Counted from the first letter of the stretch, positions 8,945-18,319 are shown. The stretch is DNA of 64,000 bases from Haloplanus vescus (GCF_900107665.1 NZ_FNQT01000003.1:1-64000); one strand, 5' to 3'. Translations and numbers: made by a program. The notes: a model not told the origin generated them from the sequence alone.

Positions 8945-10549
8945 TCAGTGCTCGCCGCCGGGGACGCCCCGCCGGTCCGAATCGAGGTCGATGTCGAGGC
9001 CGTCGAGCACTTCCTCCATCTCCGCGCGTTTCTCCTGGTGCTCTTCGAGGAATTCGCGCATGAGTTCGGCGGCTTGCTCCTTGCACCCGCCACAGAGTCG
9101 CTCGCCGCCGACACACTCCTCGTACACCTCGGTCGCGAACTCGTCGTCGTCGCCCGAGAGGAGGTAGGCGTACAGTTCGTAGACGGGACACTCGTCGGCC
9201 TCGCCGCCGAGTTCGCGCTGTTTCTCCGCCGTCTCGCGTCCGCCCGTCGTGGCCGACTTCACCTTGTCGTAGCCATCCTCGGGGTCGTCGAGCAAGGAGA
9301 TGTGCGAGGCCGGCACCGACGACGACATCTTCCCACCGGTCAGCCCGGTCATGAACCGGTGGTAGATGGAAGACGGTGGGAGGAAGCCGTAGCCGCCGTG
9401 GTCGACCTCGATATCGCGGGCCAGCTCCTCGGCCTCGACGCGGTCCATGTCGAAGGCGTCGATGTGTTCGTCGTAGCGGCGCTTCTCGCCCGGAATCGCC
9501 TCGATGAGCGCGTCGAACGCCTCGTCGGTGGCGTTGCGGTCGAGAAAGCGGACGCGGGGGCGGAGCGGCTCTTTCCCAGCTTCGCGCAGTTTGTCGATGG
9601 CGGCGTCGCGGGCGGTGTCGGGCGCCATCTCCGCGTCGAGCCAGTCGGCGGCGTCCTCACACCGCACCGTCTCGCGCTCGTCTTCGAGGGCGGCGTAGGC
9701 GGCGGCGAGGTGGTCGCGCTCCCCGGCGTCGGCTTCGAAGGAGGCGTACGCCTCGGTCACCTTGAACGAGCGCATCCGGGCGGCCACGTCGCGCGCGAGG
9801 CGCATGTGCGGGTCTTGGTCGGGGCCGACCGGGATGACGGTGGGTTTTGGCTCCTCAAGTTGGGGATAAAGGATGTCCGCCATCTGCGTGACGACAGACT
9901 GCATGTGCGAGACGGAGGTTTCGCCGTCGAAGCCGTAGATGCCCTCGAACTCCGCGAAGCGGGCGTTCGACCCGAGTTCGAACGCGAGGTCCTGCACCTC
10001 GCGGTTGGTGGACTGCCGATACAGCTCGCCCTCCTTGGGGTCGAACCCCAGCGCGAGCAGGGAGAGCAGGTAGTCGCGGGCGTGCTCGTCGATTTCGTCC
10101 CACGAGAGGCCGCGGGCGCTGTGAGCCTCCAGGTCCGCGATGAGGCCGTAGGCGTCGGCCCCCTCCTGCTGGTGCCAGATTATCTCGTCGAAGACGAGTT
10201 TGTGGCCGATGTGAGGGTCGCCCGTGGGCATGAAGCCCGAGAGGACGGCCGCGTCCTCGCCCTTGCGGAGTGCCTCGGCGACCGGTCGGTAGTCGCGGTG
10301 GCCGAAGATGACGCCCCGACGCATCAGATAGTGCGGGTTCGGCACCTCGTCGAGCACCTCGTCGAAGGATTCGATGCCGAACTCCTCGAACAGCTTGCGG
10401 TAGTCGGAGACGGTCGAGGAGCCCCACGGGTCGAGCGCGACGTCGTCGGCGCCGGCAGCGGTGTCGCTCCCGCCGTCGGTCACGGTCGTCGAATCGCTCG
10501 GGTCGTCGTCGGACGCCGAATCGGCGTCGGGTGTGTCGTCTCGTGTCAT
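8945..10549 (-). CDS. trpS: Tryptophanyl-tRNA synthetase
   Basis: Class I synthetase charging tRNA-Trp. The 534 residues start with an acidic, low-complexity tail of about 40 residues. The archaeal/eukaryotic TrpRS core follows, with PTGDPHIGH (HIGH signature), the Trp/ATP-site segment PVGPDQDPHMRLARD and the KMSSS loop (KMSSSVPASH). A Cys-containing C-terminal region (CVGGERLCGGCKE) may bind metal. It starts one base after the endA stop codon, so the two form an operon; the pair links tRNA-Trp charging with tRNA splicing. The stop codon is only about 45 bases from the next ORF start, with a new promoter in between. Confidence 0.96.
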   Translation of the reverse strand: MTRDDTPDADSASDDDPSDSTTVTDGGSDTAAGADDVALDPWGSSTVSDYRKLFEEFGIESFDEVLDEVPNPHYLMRRGVIFGHRDYRPVAEALRKGEDAAVLSGFMPTGDPHIGHKLVFDEIIWHQQEGADAYGLIADLEAHSARGLSWDEIDEHARDYLLSLLALGFDPKEGELYRQSTNREVQDLAFELGSNARFAEFEGIYGFDGETSVSHMQSVVTQMADILYPQLEEPKPTVIPVGPDQDPHMRLARDVAARMRSFKVTEAYASFEADAGERDHLAAAYAALEDERETVRCEDAADWLDAEMAPDTARDAAIDKLREAGKEPLRPRVRFLDRNATDEAFDALIEAIPGEKRRYDEHIDAFDMDRVEAEELARDIEVDHGGYGFLPPSSIYHRFMTGLTGGKMSSSVPASHISLLDDPEDGYDKVKSATTGGRETAEKQRELGGEADECPVYELYAYLLSGDDDEFATEVYEECVGGERLCGGCKEQAAELMREFLEEHQEKRAEMEEVLDGLDIDLDSDRRGVPGGEH

Positions 10550-10550
10550 G

Positions 10551-11594
10551 TTAGGGCGTGAGTCGCTCGACCGAAAGCCAGTCTATCCCCTCGTTCACGT
10601 CGGTCAGCGCAAAAACCATTCGCTTCCGGACCCCGCCCGCCAGTCGAACGTCGAGCGAGAGGTCCCGCGGCAGGAACGTGTGGTCGGGGGCGACGACCCG
10701 AATCAAGCGCGTGGAGTGGTCCATCTCGTCGACGGTGGTGAAGGTGTCGTAGGTGCGGAAGTCGGCGCCGAACTTGAACCCGCTCTTGGGGACGCTCCCG
10801 GCCGCCCGGAGCGCCGCGTACGCGCGGAGCCGACGGTCGAAGCGTTCGCCCTCGACCTGCCGGCCGCGTTCGACGACGCGGGGTTCGTCGAGGGCGAGGG
10901 CACCCCGCCGGGCGAGATACGCCGCCTCGACCAGGGAGAGCTGGAGCGGCCCGGACTCGGCGTTCCGGCCGTGGAGGCGCTGGCCGTAGAACCCCCGGTC
11001 GTGGAGGTGAGCGGGCGGGTCCCACACCACCGCGCGGTCGGCGAGGAGGGCGGCGTCCAACTCCGTCGGCGGGTCGTATCGCTCGCTCTCGCCGTCCGCG
11101 GCGCCCGCCGCCTCGGGGCGTCCCGTCTCCAGATACGTGAGTTCGCCCTCCTCGTCGACGACGGCGAGGACGATGTCCCCGAGGGCCGCCGCGGCGATGG
11201 TCTCGCGTTCGCCCGCGACGCGAACGCGGTAGGCGACGGCGTCGTCCGAGGGGCCCTTCCCCCGCGGGTAGACGACGAAGTCGGCGTCGTCGGGGTCGTC
11301 GACCCAGCCGTCGCGGGCGGGCGAGAGGTAGAAGCCCCGGTCGCGGAGGTCCTTGTAGACGACGAACTCGAGGGCGACGTCGGTGGCGACGAGGAACGTC
11401 CGGAAGTCGAGTGCATCGCCGTCGGGGCCGACCACGCTGTCGAGGTCACCGCGAAAGAGGAGGTGGGCGGCCTCGACCGGCGCGAGTTCGATGCGGTTGC
11501 CCGAGAGCGGGCGGCCGTATCCGCGGGCGTCGTAGAACCGCTGTCGAGCGTCGTCGCCGACGCGGACCGTCCCCGCCTCGAACGTCCCTTGCAT
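10551..11594 (-). CDS. endA: tRNA-splicing endonuclease
   Basis: EndA cuts introns from archaeal pre-tRNAs at bulge-helix-bulge motifs. At 347 residues this is the fused two-repeat form that works as a homodimer. The N-terminal repeat is degenerate and the C-terminal repeat carries the catalytic triad: Tyr in GADFRTY, His in EMDHSTRL and Lys in VRKRM. A TATA-like CCTTTAC near 11618-11625 is about 27 bases before the ATG, fitting a leaderless transcript. It is first in the endA-trpS operon. Confidence 0.95.
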   Translation of the reverse strand: MQGTFEAGTVRVGDDARQRFYDARGYGRPLSGNRIELAPVEAAHLLFRGDLDSVVGPDGDALDFRTFLVATDVALEFVVYKDLRDRGFYLSPARDGWVDDPDDADFVVYPRGKGPSDDAVAYRVRVAGERETIAAAALGDIVLAVVDEEGELTYLETGRPEAAGAADGESERYDPPTELDAALLADRAVVWDPPAHLHDRGFYGQRLHGRNAESGPLQLSLVEAAYLARRGALALDEPRVVERGRQVEGERFDRRLRAYAALRAAGSVPKSGFKFGADFRTYDTFTTVDEMDHSTRLIRVVAPDHTFLPRDLSLDVRLAGGVRKRMVFALTDVNEGIDWLSVERLTP

Positions 11595-11642
11595 ACCCGT
11601 GTGGGGACGGGGCGACGGTAAAGGGTCTGCGGTGCGGGCGAG

Positions 11643-12362
11643 TCACCGGTCGCAGGTCCCGTCGAGACACCGCTCCCCCGTCGCCGTCTCGAAGACCGGC
11701 AGGCCACAGGAACACTCGTCGACGACGACGCCCGCCGGTATCGTGAAGGCCGTCTCGCAGTCGGGGTAGGCGTCACAGCCCGCGAGCAAGCGTCCGTTGC
11801 GACGGATGACGCGGAGGTCGGATCCGCAGTCGGGGCAGGTCCACTCGCGGTCGAACGCCTCGCGCACCGCGTCGTCGAGCGGTTCGCACGCGCGGTCGAT
11901 ACACACCTCGAAGGTGGCGCCGCGGTCGACGGCCATCAGCGGGAGGCCGCAGTCCGGACACGTTTCGTCGAGGACCGTCGCCCCCGCGACCAGCGGGTAG
12001 CGCGCCCCGGCGTCGAGGTCGACCACGGCGCCGCCGGCCCGGACCAGCGGCCCGCCCGTCTTCGGACTGGTTCCCACGGGGACGCCCGCCTCGGTGACGG
12101 GGTAGACCGAGCGACGGATTCGGCGACCCGTCACCCGGAGCGTCCGGTCGTCGAGGTGGGCCGTCAGGCCGAAGCCGTCGCCGTCTCGCTCGACGGTCAC
12201 GTCGTCGGCGCGGGTGAGCCACGCGACTGGCTGGTAGCCGTCCGCGTCGTGGACGAGAACGGTCCGGTCGGATTTGACGAGGACGAGCACCCGCCCCCGA
12301 TGGGTTCGGTCGTCGGTCGTGACGGTACAGTCGCCGGCGAAGGCGCGGATGGCGTCTGGCAT
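11643..12362 (-). CDS. DUF91 (NucS N-terminal-like) protein with topoisomerase-type zinc fingers
   Basis: The start at 12362 (MPDAIRAF) is preferred over an upstream ATG at 12437, because CTTTTC on the minus strand is about 28 bases upstream and the longer form would overlap the divergent HAD gene. The first ~80 residues resemble the NucS N-terminal (DUF91) beta domain, with RGRVLVLVKSDRTVLVHDADGYQPVAW. No NucS nuclease domain follows. Instead there are three Cys-rich modules of topoisomerase C4 type (CPDCGLPLM, CPDCGSDLR with CDAYPDC, and CSCGLPVF...CLDGTCD). A nucleic-acid-binding role is likely and the precise function is unknown. It lies directly upstream of endA. Confidence 0.8.
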   Translation of the reverse strand: MPDAIRAFAGDCTVTTDDRTHRGRVLVLVKSDRTVLVHDADGYQPVAWLTRADDVTVERDGDGFGLTAHLDDRTLRVTGRRIRRSVYPVTEAGVPVGTSPKTGGPLVRAGGAVVDLDAGARYPLVAGATVLDETCPDCGLPLMAVDRGATFEVCIDRACEPLDDAVREAFDREWTCPDCGSDLRVIRRNGRLLAGCDAYPDCETAFTIPAGVVVDECSCGLPVFETATGERCLDGTCDR

Positions 12363-12439
12363 GGCGCGAGGGTGGCGCCGTCCCCGGATGAAAAGCCTCG
12401 GACGAAGCCCTTTCAGCGATGGCGAGCGGTCGGGCACGT

Positions 12440-13066
12440 ATGGACGCGGTCCTCTTCGACATGGACGGGGTGCTGGTCGACACCGAGGAGTTCTGGCGCA
12501 CCCACGAGGCCGACATCGTCCTGCCGACGGCAGTCGCGGCTGGCGACCCCACGCAGGACGAGATTCGCGGTATCAACTATCGCGAGACGTACGACTACCT
12601 CGCCGAGCGCTACGAGATGGCGGTCGACCGCGAGGCGTTTCTCGACCTCTACGAGGAGGCGGCGGTCGACCTCTACGAGGAAACGTCGCTGCTTCCGGGG
12701 TTCGAATCCCTGCTCGCGGACCTGCGAGCGCGCGGGTGTGGAGTCGCCATCGTCTCCTCCAGTCCCCGCCACTGGATTACCCGCGTCGTGGACCGATTCG
12801 ACCTCGACGTGGACGTGATACTGAGCACGGAGGACGTGGACGGCCCGGGCAAACCGGCGCCGGACGTCTACACCGTGGCGGCGGAACGCGTCGGCGTCGC
12901 TCCGGAGCACTGCGTCGCCGTCGAGGACTCCCCGAACGGCGTCCGCGCGGCGACCCGCGCCGGGATTCCGACGGTGGCGTACGGCGGCGACCCGGAGGCG
13001 ACGGCGCTGGCCGACTACGCGGCCGCCGACCCCGAGGAGTTGCGGACGACACTGGCCGACCTGTAA
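12440..13066 (+). CDS. HAD-superfamily phosphatase (phosphoglycolate phosphatase / beta-PGM type)
   Basis: The start at 12440 is preferred to an ATG 21 bases upstream, since it places the HAD motif I, FDMDGVLVDT, right at the N terminus. The 208-residue protein has a helical cap (about 20-75), motif II SSS (in VAIVSSSP), motif III Lys in GKPAPDVY and motif IV EDSPNG. This is subfamily I with a C1 cap, as in phosphoglycolate phosphatases and beta-phosphoglucomutases. The substrate cannot be told from the sequence. CCTTTC about 28 bases upstream may be its TATA box. It is divergent from the DUF91 gene and abuts the end of hel308. Confidence 0.88.
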   Translation: MDAVLFDMDGVLVDTEEFWRTHEADIVLPTAVAAGDPTQDEIRGINYRETYDYLAERYEMAVDREAFLDLYEEAAVDLYEETSLLPGFESLLADLRARGCGVAIVSSSPRHWITRVVDRFDLDVDVILSTEDVDGPGKPAPDVYTVAAERVGVAPEHCVAVEDSPNGVRAATRAGIPTVAYGGDPEATALADYAAADPEELRTTLADL

Positions 13067-15406
13067 CTACTCGACGCGGACGGACCGCTCTGCCACCACG
13101 GGTCGCAACGGCACCTCCGGGAACGTCACTTCGACGCGGAAGTCGAGGGTCTCCGCGTCGGCGCCGAACACGCCCACGGGCACCGTCGTCACGTCGGAGA
13201 GATACGCCGTCGTCTCGTGCATCTCGACGCCGTTGACGGTGACGCGGACGCCGACGCGGGCGCTGCCGCCGTCGTTGCGGACGCGCACCTCGCACATCTC
13301 GTTCTCTCCCGTCGCGATGGCGTCGGGCAGGTCGTCCCACGACACGTCGATGGCGGGGAGGTCGGCGGCCGCGGAGGCGACGCGTTCGGCGACGCCCGCC
13401 GAGAGCCCGGCGCGTTCGAGTTCGTCGGCGCCGGCGTCGACGATATCGGCGGGTCGCGAGAGGCCACCGGCGGCGAGCGAGCGGGCGCGTCCGGCGCCGA
13501 CGCCGTCGATGGCGGTGAGCGAGACGGCGTCGCGGCTGACGCCGTGTTCGACGCGGGCCTCCAAGCGGCGGACGAGGTTGGCCGCCCGCGGGCCGGCGAA
13601 GCGCGCGAGGAACTCCCGGAGCGCGGCGAGGAGGCGGAGCGCGTTCCGGCGGATGACCCACGCGTCGCTCCGCAGGTCGGCGGGGACGGAGTCGCTGGTC
13701 GACGCTCGGAGGATGGCGAGCACCTTCCGCGGGCCGTCGTCGAGCGTCCCGGCCTCGTCGCCCAAGACGGCGTCGACGGCGTCGGCTTCGGACTGGCGCG
13801 CGGAGACGGAGTCGAACTCGTCGGCGTCGGCGACGGTTTCGAGGATGGCGTCGGCGTCGATACGCTCCCGGTCGGCCAGAGTGTGAAAGGCCTGCGCTGT
13901 CGACAGCCGGAGGTAGTACTTCGAGGCGAGCTGGCCGAGCGGTGTCGGGTCGATGGCCAAGTCGTCGCCCATCTCGACGAAGCCGCGGTCGACGAGCGAT
14001 TCGAGCGTCTCGCGCACCCGGTCGCGAAGCCCCTCGAAGTCGTAGGCGTCGGGGACGGCCGCGGCGCGGACGTAGTAGTAGGTGGTCTCCAGCCACGAGA
14101 GCACGTCGTCCAAGTCGTCGATGGTCCCCATCGCGATTTCGGCGTTGAGGTGGGCGTCCAGGTCGGCGGCGAGGTGGGATTCGATTTCGGTCCCCTCCCG
14201 CAGGAGTCGACGGTAGCGGTCGGCGTCCGAGCGGTCACAGACCACCCAGCCGTAGCCCACGTCGTCGTAGCCGGGGCGTCCAGCGCGGCCCAGCATCTGG
14301 AGGAGGTCGAGGGGACTGATGTCCACCTCGCCTTCGAGCGGGTCGTGGTACTTGGTGTCACGGACGATGACACAGCGCGCGGGGAGGTTGACGCCCCACG
14401 CGAGCGTCGAGGTGGAAAACAGGATGTCGATCTTCCCCTCGCGGAACCACTGCTCGATTCGGTCGCGGTCGTCTTTCGACAGGCCGGCGTGGTGGAAGGC
14501 GACGCCGTCGAGGACGGCCTTGTGCAGTTGCTCGTCGCTCAGCTCCTTCGCCTCGGTGTGGAAGTCGTAGTCGCCGCGGGCGCCGACGGGGATATCGCGT
14601 TCGGCGAGTTCGTCTCGCGTCTTGGCGGCGGCGCTGACGGCGTCCTGTCGCGAGGCGACGAAGACGAGGGCTTGGCCGTCCTCGCGGACATGAGGTTCGG
14701 CCAAGTCGAGGGCGCGGTAGAGCCGTCGGTACTTGTCGGCGAAGGAGTTCTCGCCGTGCGTGTAGGTCTTGACGCCGGTCTGGAGGTCGACGGGGCGGTA
14801 CTCGTCGTCGAAGGCGAAGGTGGCCTCCTCGGGGGCGTCCAGCCACGCGGCCACGTCTTCGACGTTCGGCATCGTCGCCGAGAGCGCGACGAAGCGAGGG
14901 TCACAGAGGCGTCGCAGGCGCGAGACGGTGACTTCGAGGACGCCGCCGCGGCGTTCGGAGTCGAGGAGGTGGACCTCGTCGATGACGACACAGTCCACGT
15001 CGGTCACGAAGTCGTAGCGCCGGGAGTCGTGTTTGCGCGTCGCCGAGTCCACCTTCTCCGGCGTCATCACGAGTACGTCGGCGCGGCGGGCACGGCGCGG
15101 GTTCAGGTCGCGTTCCCCGGTGACGACGTAGACGGAGTAGCCCATGTCCTCGAAGCGCTCCCACTCGTCTTCTTTCTCGTTGGTGAGGGCGCGCATGGGG
15201 GCGATGAAGAGCGCGGTGCCGCCCTCGCTCAGCGTCTTGCAGATGGCGAGTTCGGCGAGTGCGGTCTTGCCGCTGGCGGTGGGGGCCGACGCGACGACGT
15301 TGTGGTCCGTCTCGACGAGGACGGGGAGCGCCTCGCGTTGCATCGCGTTGAACTCCTCGAAGTCGAAGGCGTCGGCGAACTCCGGGACGGCGTCGGCGAC
15401 CTTCAC
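13067..15406 (-). CDS. hel308: ATP-dependent DNA helicase Hel308 (Ski2-like)
   Basis: Hel308 is a 3'-5' superfamily 2 helicase that unwinds lagging-strand and forked DNA at stalled replication forks. The 779 residues show the Q-motif region, Walker A APTASGKT (41-48), DEVH box (143-146), SATMPN (motif III), the second RecA domain with GRAGRPGYD, a winged helix, a ratchet domain and a C-terminal helix-hairpin-helix (TAIDGVGAGRARSLAAGG). The start is a GTG at 15406 with a GGAGGTG ribosome-binding site about ten bases upstream, so this mRNA is probably led rather than leaderless. Normal full length. Confidence 0.95.
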   Translation of the reverse strand: MKVADAVPEFADAFDFEEFNAMQREALPVLVETDHNVVASAPTASGKTALAELAICKTLSEGGTALFIAPMRALTNEKEDEWERFEDMGYSVYVVTGERDLNPRRARRADVLVMTPEKVDSATRKHDSRRYDFVTDVDCVVIDEVHLLDSERRGGVLEVTVSRLRRLCDPRFVALSATMPNVEDVAAWLDAPEEATFAFDDEYRPVDLQTGVKTYTHGENSFADKYRRLYRALDLAEPHVREDGQALVFVASRQDAVSAAAKTRDELAERDIPVGARGDYDFHTEAKELSDEQLHKAVLDGVAFHHAGLSKDDRDRIEQWFREGKIDILFSTSTLAWGVNLPARCVIVRDTKYHDPLEGEVDISPLDLLQMLGRAGRPGYDDVGYGWVVCDRSDADRYRRLLREGTEIESHLAADLDAHLNAEIAMGTIDDLDDVLSWLETTYYYVRAAAVPDAYDFEGLRDRVRETLESLVDRGFVEMGDDLAIDPTPLGQLASKYYLRLSTAQAFHTLADRERIDADAILETVADADEFDSVSARQSEADAVDAVLGDEAGTLDDGPRKVLAILRASTSDSVPADLRSDAWVIRRNALRLLAALREFLARFAGPRAANLVRRLEARVEHGVSRDAVSLTAIDGVGAGRARSLAAGGLSRPADIVDAGADELERAGLSAGVAERVASAAADLPAIDVSWDDLPDAIATGENEMCEVRVRNDGGSARVGVRVTVNGVEMHETTAYLSDVTTVPVGVFGADAETLDFRVEVTFPEVPLRPVVAERSVRVE

Positions 15407-15501
15407 GCGGTCGGCACCTCCAGAGTGGCGTGGGCGCCGGACAGAAGCATAGATGGGTCGCAGGGCCGGGGCGTCAAAGGCGTTTCCGTCGGGGCCGTTC
15501 G

Positions 15502-16944
15502 TCAGTCAGTGGCAGGGGCGGCTTCGGCATCACCGTCGGCGTCCTCGGGCGCGAACAACCCGCCCCGAACCTCGTGGGCGTAGTACGCCCCCACTCCAAT
15601 CGCGGCGACGACGTTCGACCCCGTGACGGCCCAGAAGACGACGGGCATCCCCAGGTCGAGGCCGGGGGCGAGGGTGACGCCGAAGATGGAGACGGCGGCC
15701 GTCGGGGGGAGCGCGAGGGCCGCGACGGGGAGGCGCACGCCCCAGTATTTCAGCAGGTCGGCGACGAAACTCGTCTGCGTGCGTCCCGCGCCGTTGAAGC
15801 CGGCGAGCAAGAGGTCGACGGCGCCGATGGCGGGGTAGCCGTAGACGAGGACGGTCAGATACTGGACGGTGAAGGCGAAGCCGTCGCCGGAGAGGTCGGG
15901 GACGAACAGGCGGGCGACGGCGCCGGGGGCGACCCACTGCACGGCGCCGAGGGCGGCGAGGAGGCCGGCCGCGAGGGCGACGCCGACGCGGGTGGTGCGC
16001 CGGGCGCGGTCGGGTTGCTCGGCGCCGACGTTCTGCCCGACCATGCTCTGGGCGGCTTGGGCGAGGCCCTGCGAGGGGAGGACGGCCACGCTGGCGACGC
16101 GGGCACCGACGGTGTAAGCGGCGAGGCCGGCGGCGCCGCCCGCGGCGGCGACGACGCCGACGAGGGCGACGCGGACGCTCTGACTCGCCATCTGTCGGCC
16201 GGTAATGGGCGCGCCGACGGCGAGGAGTTCGCGGGCGTCGTCGGCGCGAAAGGAGAGGTGGCGAGTGGTGAGGCGCATCCGCGGGCCGAGTGCGAACGCG
16301 AGGGCGAGACAGAGGCCGCCGCCGTAGCCGGCGACCGTCGCGAGCGCCGCGCCGTAGACGCCGAGCGGGGGAATCGGGCCGGCGCCGAAGATGAGGATGG
16401 GGTCGAGGACGAGGTTGACGGCGACGGTGGTGACGTTTATCCAGAGGGAGGTTCGCGAGTCGCCCTGTCCGACGAATCCGGCTTCGAGGGCGTCGCTCGC
16501 GCCCGCGAGCGGTAGGCCGAGCGCGACGGTGCCGAGGTAGACGGCGGCGAGGGGCGCCACGTCGGGGCCGGCGCCGACGAGGCGGACGATGCGGGGTGCG
16601 CCGACGGCGGTGACGGCGCCGAGGAGGGTGCCGAGAACGAGAGCGAGGGCGACGCCGTGCACGACCATTCGGCGCGCGCCCGCGTCGTCGTCGGCGCCGA
16701 CGCGCTGGGAGACGAGTATCTGCGTGCCGACGAAGGGCGTCACGAGGAGGGCGAAGAGGAGGCCGAGAACGGGGATGGTGAGGCCGACGGCGGCGACGGC
16801 CGTCTCGCTGAGGCGGCCGATCCAGAGCGTGTCGATGACCTGCTGGGCGACGCGAACGACGTTCTGGACGACGAGCGGGAGCGCGAGCGAGACCAGCGTC
16901 CGCGGAATCGACCCCTCGACGATGGCCGAGCGCTGGTCGCTCAT
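15502..16944 (-). CDS. MATE-family efflux transporter
   Basis: An integral membrane protein of 480 residues with about twelve hydrophobic segments and two homologous halves. The first half begins with IPRTLVSLALPLVVQNVVRVAQQVIDTLWIGRLSE, the usual MATE N terminus. MATE proteins export organic cations and drugs using a Na+ or H+ gradient. The ATG at 16944 (MSDQRS) is preferred over one 99 bases upstream that would run into the divergent gene; a possible TATA box lies near 16974. It is very rich in Ala, Gly and Val, as haloarchaeal membrane proteins usually are. The substrate is unknown. Confidence 0.92.
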   Translation of the reverse strand: MSDQRSAIVEGSIPRTLVSLALPLVVQNVVRVAQQVIDTLWIGRLSETAVAAVGLTIPVLGLLFALLVTPFVGTQILVSQRVGADDDAGARRMVVHGVALALVLGTLLGAVTAVGAPRIVRLVGAGPDVAPLAAVYLGTVALGLPLAGASDALEAGFVGQGDSRTSLWINVTTVAVNLVLDPILIFGAGPIPPLGVYGAALATVAGYGGGLCLALAFALGPRMRLTTRHLSFRADDARELLAVGAPITGRQMASQSVRVALVGVVAAAGGAAGLAAYTVGARVASVAVLPSQGLAQAAQSMVGQNVGAEQPDRARRTTRVGVALAAGLLAALGAVQWVAPGAVARLFVPDLSGDGFAFTVQYLTVLVYGYPAIGAVDLLLAGFNGAGRTQTSFVADLLKYWGVRLPVAALALPPTAAVSIFGVTLAPGLDLGMPVVFWAVTGSNVVAAIGVGAYYAHEVRGGLFAPEDADGDAEAAPATD

Positions 16945-17036
16945 TCCAATGACAGGTTCACGAACGCCGCTGATAGACGTATCGGTCGCGGCGACCGACA
17001 CGGAAGGCGTAAATCGCCGGGAGTCGTATCGACACC

Positions 17037-18038
17037 GTGGCACGACCGCTCCGTTTTCGACACGCCCCCGGTCGCTGGACCGAGGGTCGAGTACGCGCCG
17101 AGGTGTTCGAACCGCTCGACGACAACCTCGGTGCGACGAGCAGTCGCCCGTGGTTCAAGCCGCCCGAGGGGTACGAAGCCCGGCGGTTCGACGTCGACAA
17201 TGGCGACACGGCGCTTTTCTGCTGGACCGACGGCGAGGCCTACTGGCTTGGCAACACCGAGACACCGTCGAGTCTCTGGCGAACCGAGAAGTACGGCTTC
17301 ACCGAAGTACCCACCGAACTCGCCGAGTGGGCCGAACGCGAACTGCAGGCGGAACTGCACGAGCAGTCGCCGTGGCTCGCGGACTATCCCCACCTCTCGT
17401 GGTTCTTCCTCCCTGTCTTCCTGTCGAAGGACGGCCGGGAGACGACGCGCGAGTTCTTCGAAGAACACGCCGCTGGCTTCCCGGACGCGAATCGAGACGA
17501 CGCCCTCGCGTTCTACGAGTCGTTCCTGTCGACGGGGGTGCTGGACGACGACCGTGAACTGATGGCGGGGAAACTCGGCACTTCGGAACAGCTCGATTTG
17601 ACCCGGATGGCGGCGTCGATGGGCGAATTCCACACAGCGAAGCTGCTCGTCGACATGGGCTACGACGTGGAGCCGGAAATCGAGGTGTCGACGGGGCATT
17701 CCATCGACTTTCAGGCGCAGACCGAGACGGGCGAACAGCCGTTGGTCGAGGTGACCCGACCGCTCCCCCCGAACCGCCGGTCGGCAGGGACGCCCGTCGC
17801 GGCGGTGCGTGATACGGCGCAGACGAAGACGAGCGGGCAACTGTCGGCACACGCTGGGGGCGTGGTGCTGTTCGTCGACTGCTCATCGTTCCCGGACGAC
17901 GACTGGTTGGCCGTCGCTGGCGAGCGACCGGACGTAGGGCACCGCCCGGCGGTCGTCTACCGAATTCGACCGGACGGGCGCGTCGAAGGTTACACGAAGG
18001 GCTCAGTGCCGCTAGAACTGGGTTCGATACTGGATTAG
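17037..18038 (+). CDS. Haloarchaeal DUF5784-type protein with possible nuclease-like core
   Basis: A 333-residue protein that I believe belongs to the haloarchaeal family DUF5784. It starts at a GTG at 17037; GGCGTAAATC centred about 26 bases upstream is a plausible TATA box for a leaderless transcript. The C-terminal half contains MASMGEFHTAKLLVDMGYDVEPEIEV, then HSIDFQAQT and PLVEVTRPL. This order (helix, D, strand with E-x-T) recalls the PD-(D/E)xK restriction-endonuclease fold, though the usual Lys is Thr. The last codons overlap the end of the convergent 99-codon gene by four bases. Function unknown. Confidence 0.75.
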   Translation: MARPLRFRHAPGRWTEGRVRAEVFEPLDDNLGATSSRPWFKPPEGYEARRFDVDNGDTALFCWTDGEAYWLGNTETPSSLWRTEKYGFTEVPTELAEWAERELQAELHEQSPWLADYPHLSWFFLPVFLSKDGRETTREFFEEHAAGFPDANRDDALAFYESFLSTGVLDDDRELMAGKLGTSEQLDLTRMAASMGEFHTAKLLVDMGYDVEPEIEVSTGHSIDFQAQTETGEQPLVEVTRPLPPNRRSAGTPVAAVRDTAQTKTSGQLSAHAGGVVLFVDCSSFPDDDWLAVAGERPDVGHRPAVVYRIRPDGRVEGYTKGSVPLELGSILD

Positions 18039-18319
18039 AGGGAGAGCGGCGTCGGGCCGGTTTCGCCGAGCGCCGTCGGGTCGCGGTCGCTGTAGAAGCG
18101 TCGGCCGATGGCCTTGTGTCCGACGGCGGAGCGGACGGAGAGGCGGACGTCCTCGGGCGATTCGAACTCCTCCTGACCGAGGCGTTCGAGCACGTCGCCG
18201 ACACGCTCGGTGCCGCGCTGGAGCTCGAGCTCGGCGTCGCCGTGGTTCGCGATGATTTCTTCGGTGGTCGTGGGGTATTCCAGGGCGTCGATCATGTCGC
18301 CGGTGCCGTTGAACTTCAT
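18035..18319 (-). CDS. Haloarchaeal DUF5789-type small protein
   Basis: This 94-residue acidic protein begins MKFNGTGDMIDALEYPTTTEE and contains VGDVLERLGQEEFESPEDVRL and a C-terminal AIGRRFYSDRDP. I recognise it as DUF5789, a family found only in haloarchaea with no known function. The second ATG (18319) is chosen because ATTATAGT at about 18343-18350 lies 27 bases upstream, fitting a leaderless mRNA; the earlier ATG at 18334 would lie inside that spacing. It is convergent with the DUF5784-type gene. Confidence 0.8.
   Translation of the reverse strand: MKFNGTGDMIDALEYPTTTEEIIANHGDAELELQRGTERVGDVLERLGQEEFESPEDVRLSVRSAVGHKAIGRRFYSDRDPTALGETGPTPLSL

Noticed and set aside
12696-12714. GGGGTTCGAATCCC, which looks like a tRNA T arm
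   Set aside because: It encodes G-F-E-S in the HAD phosphatase and no acceptor, D or anticodon arm can be placed around it.
13217-15583. A 788-codon plus-strand frame opposite hel308
   Set aside because: An antisense shadow of hel308: Val/Gly/Asp-rich, no domain, while the minus frame has all helicase motifs.
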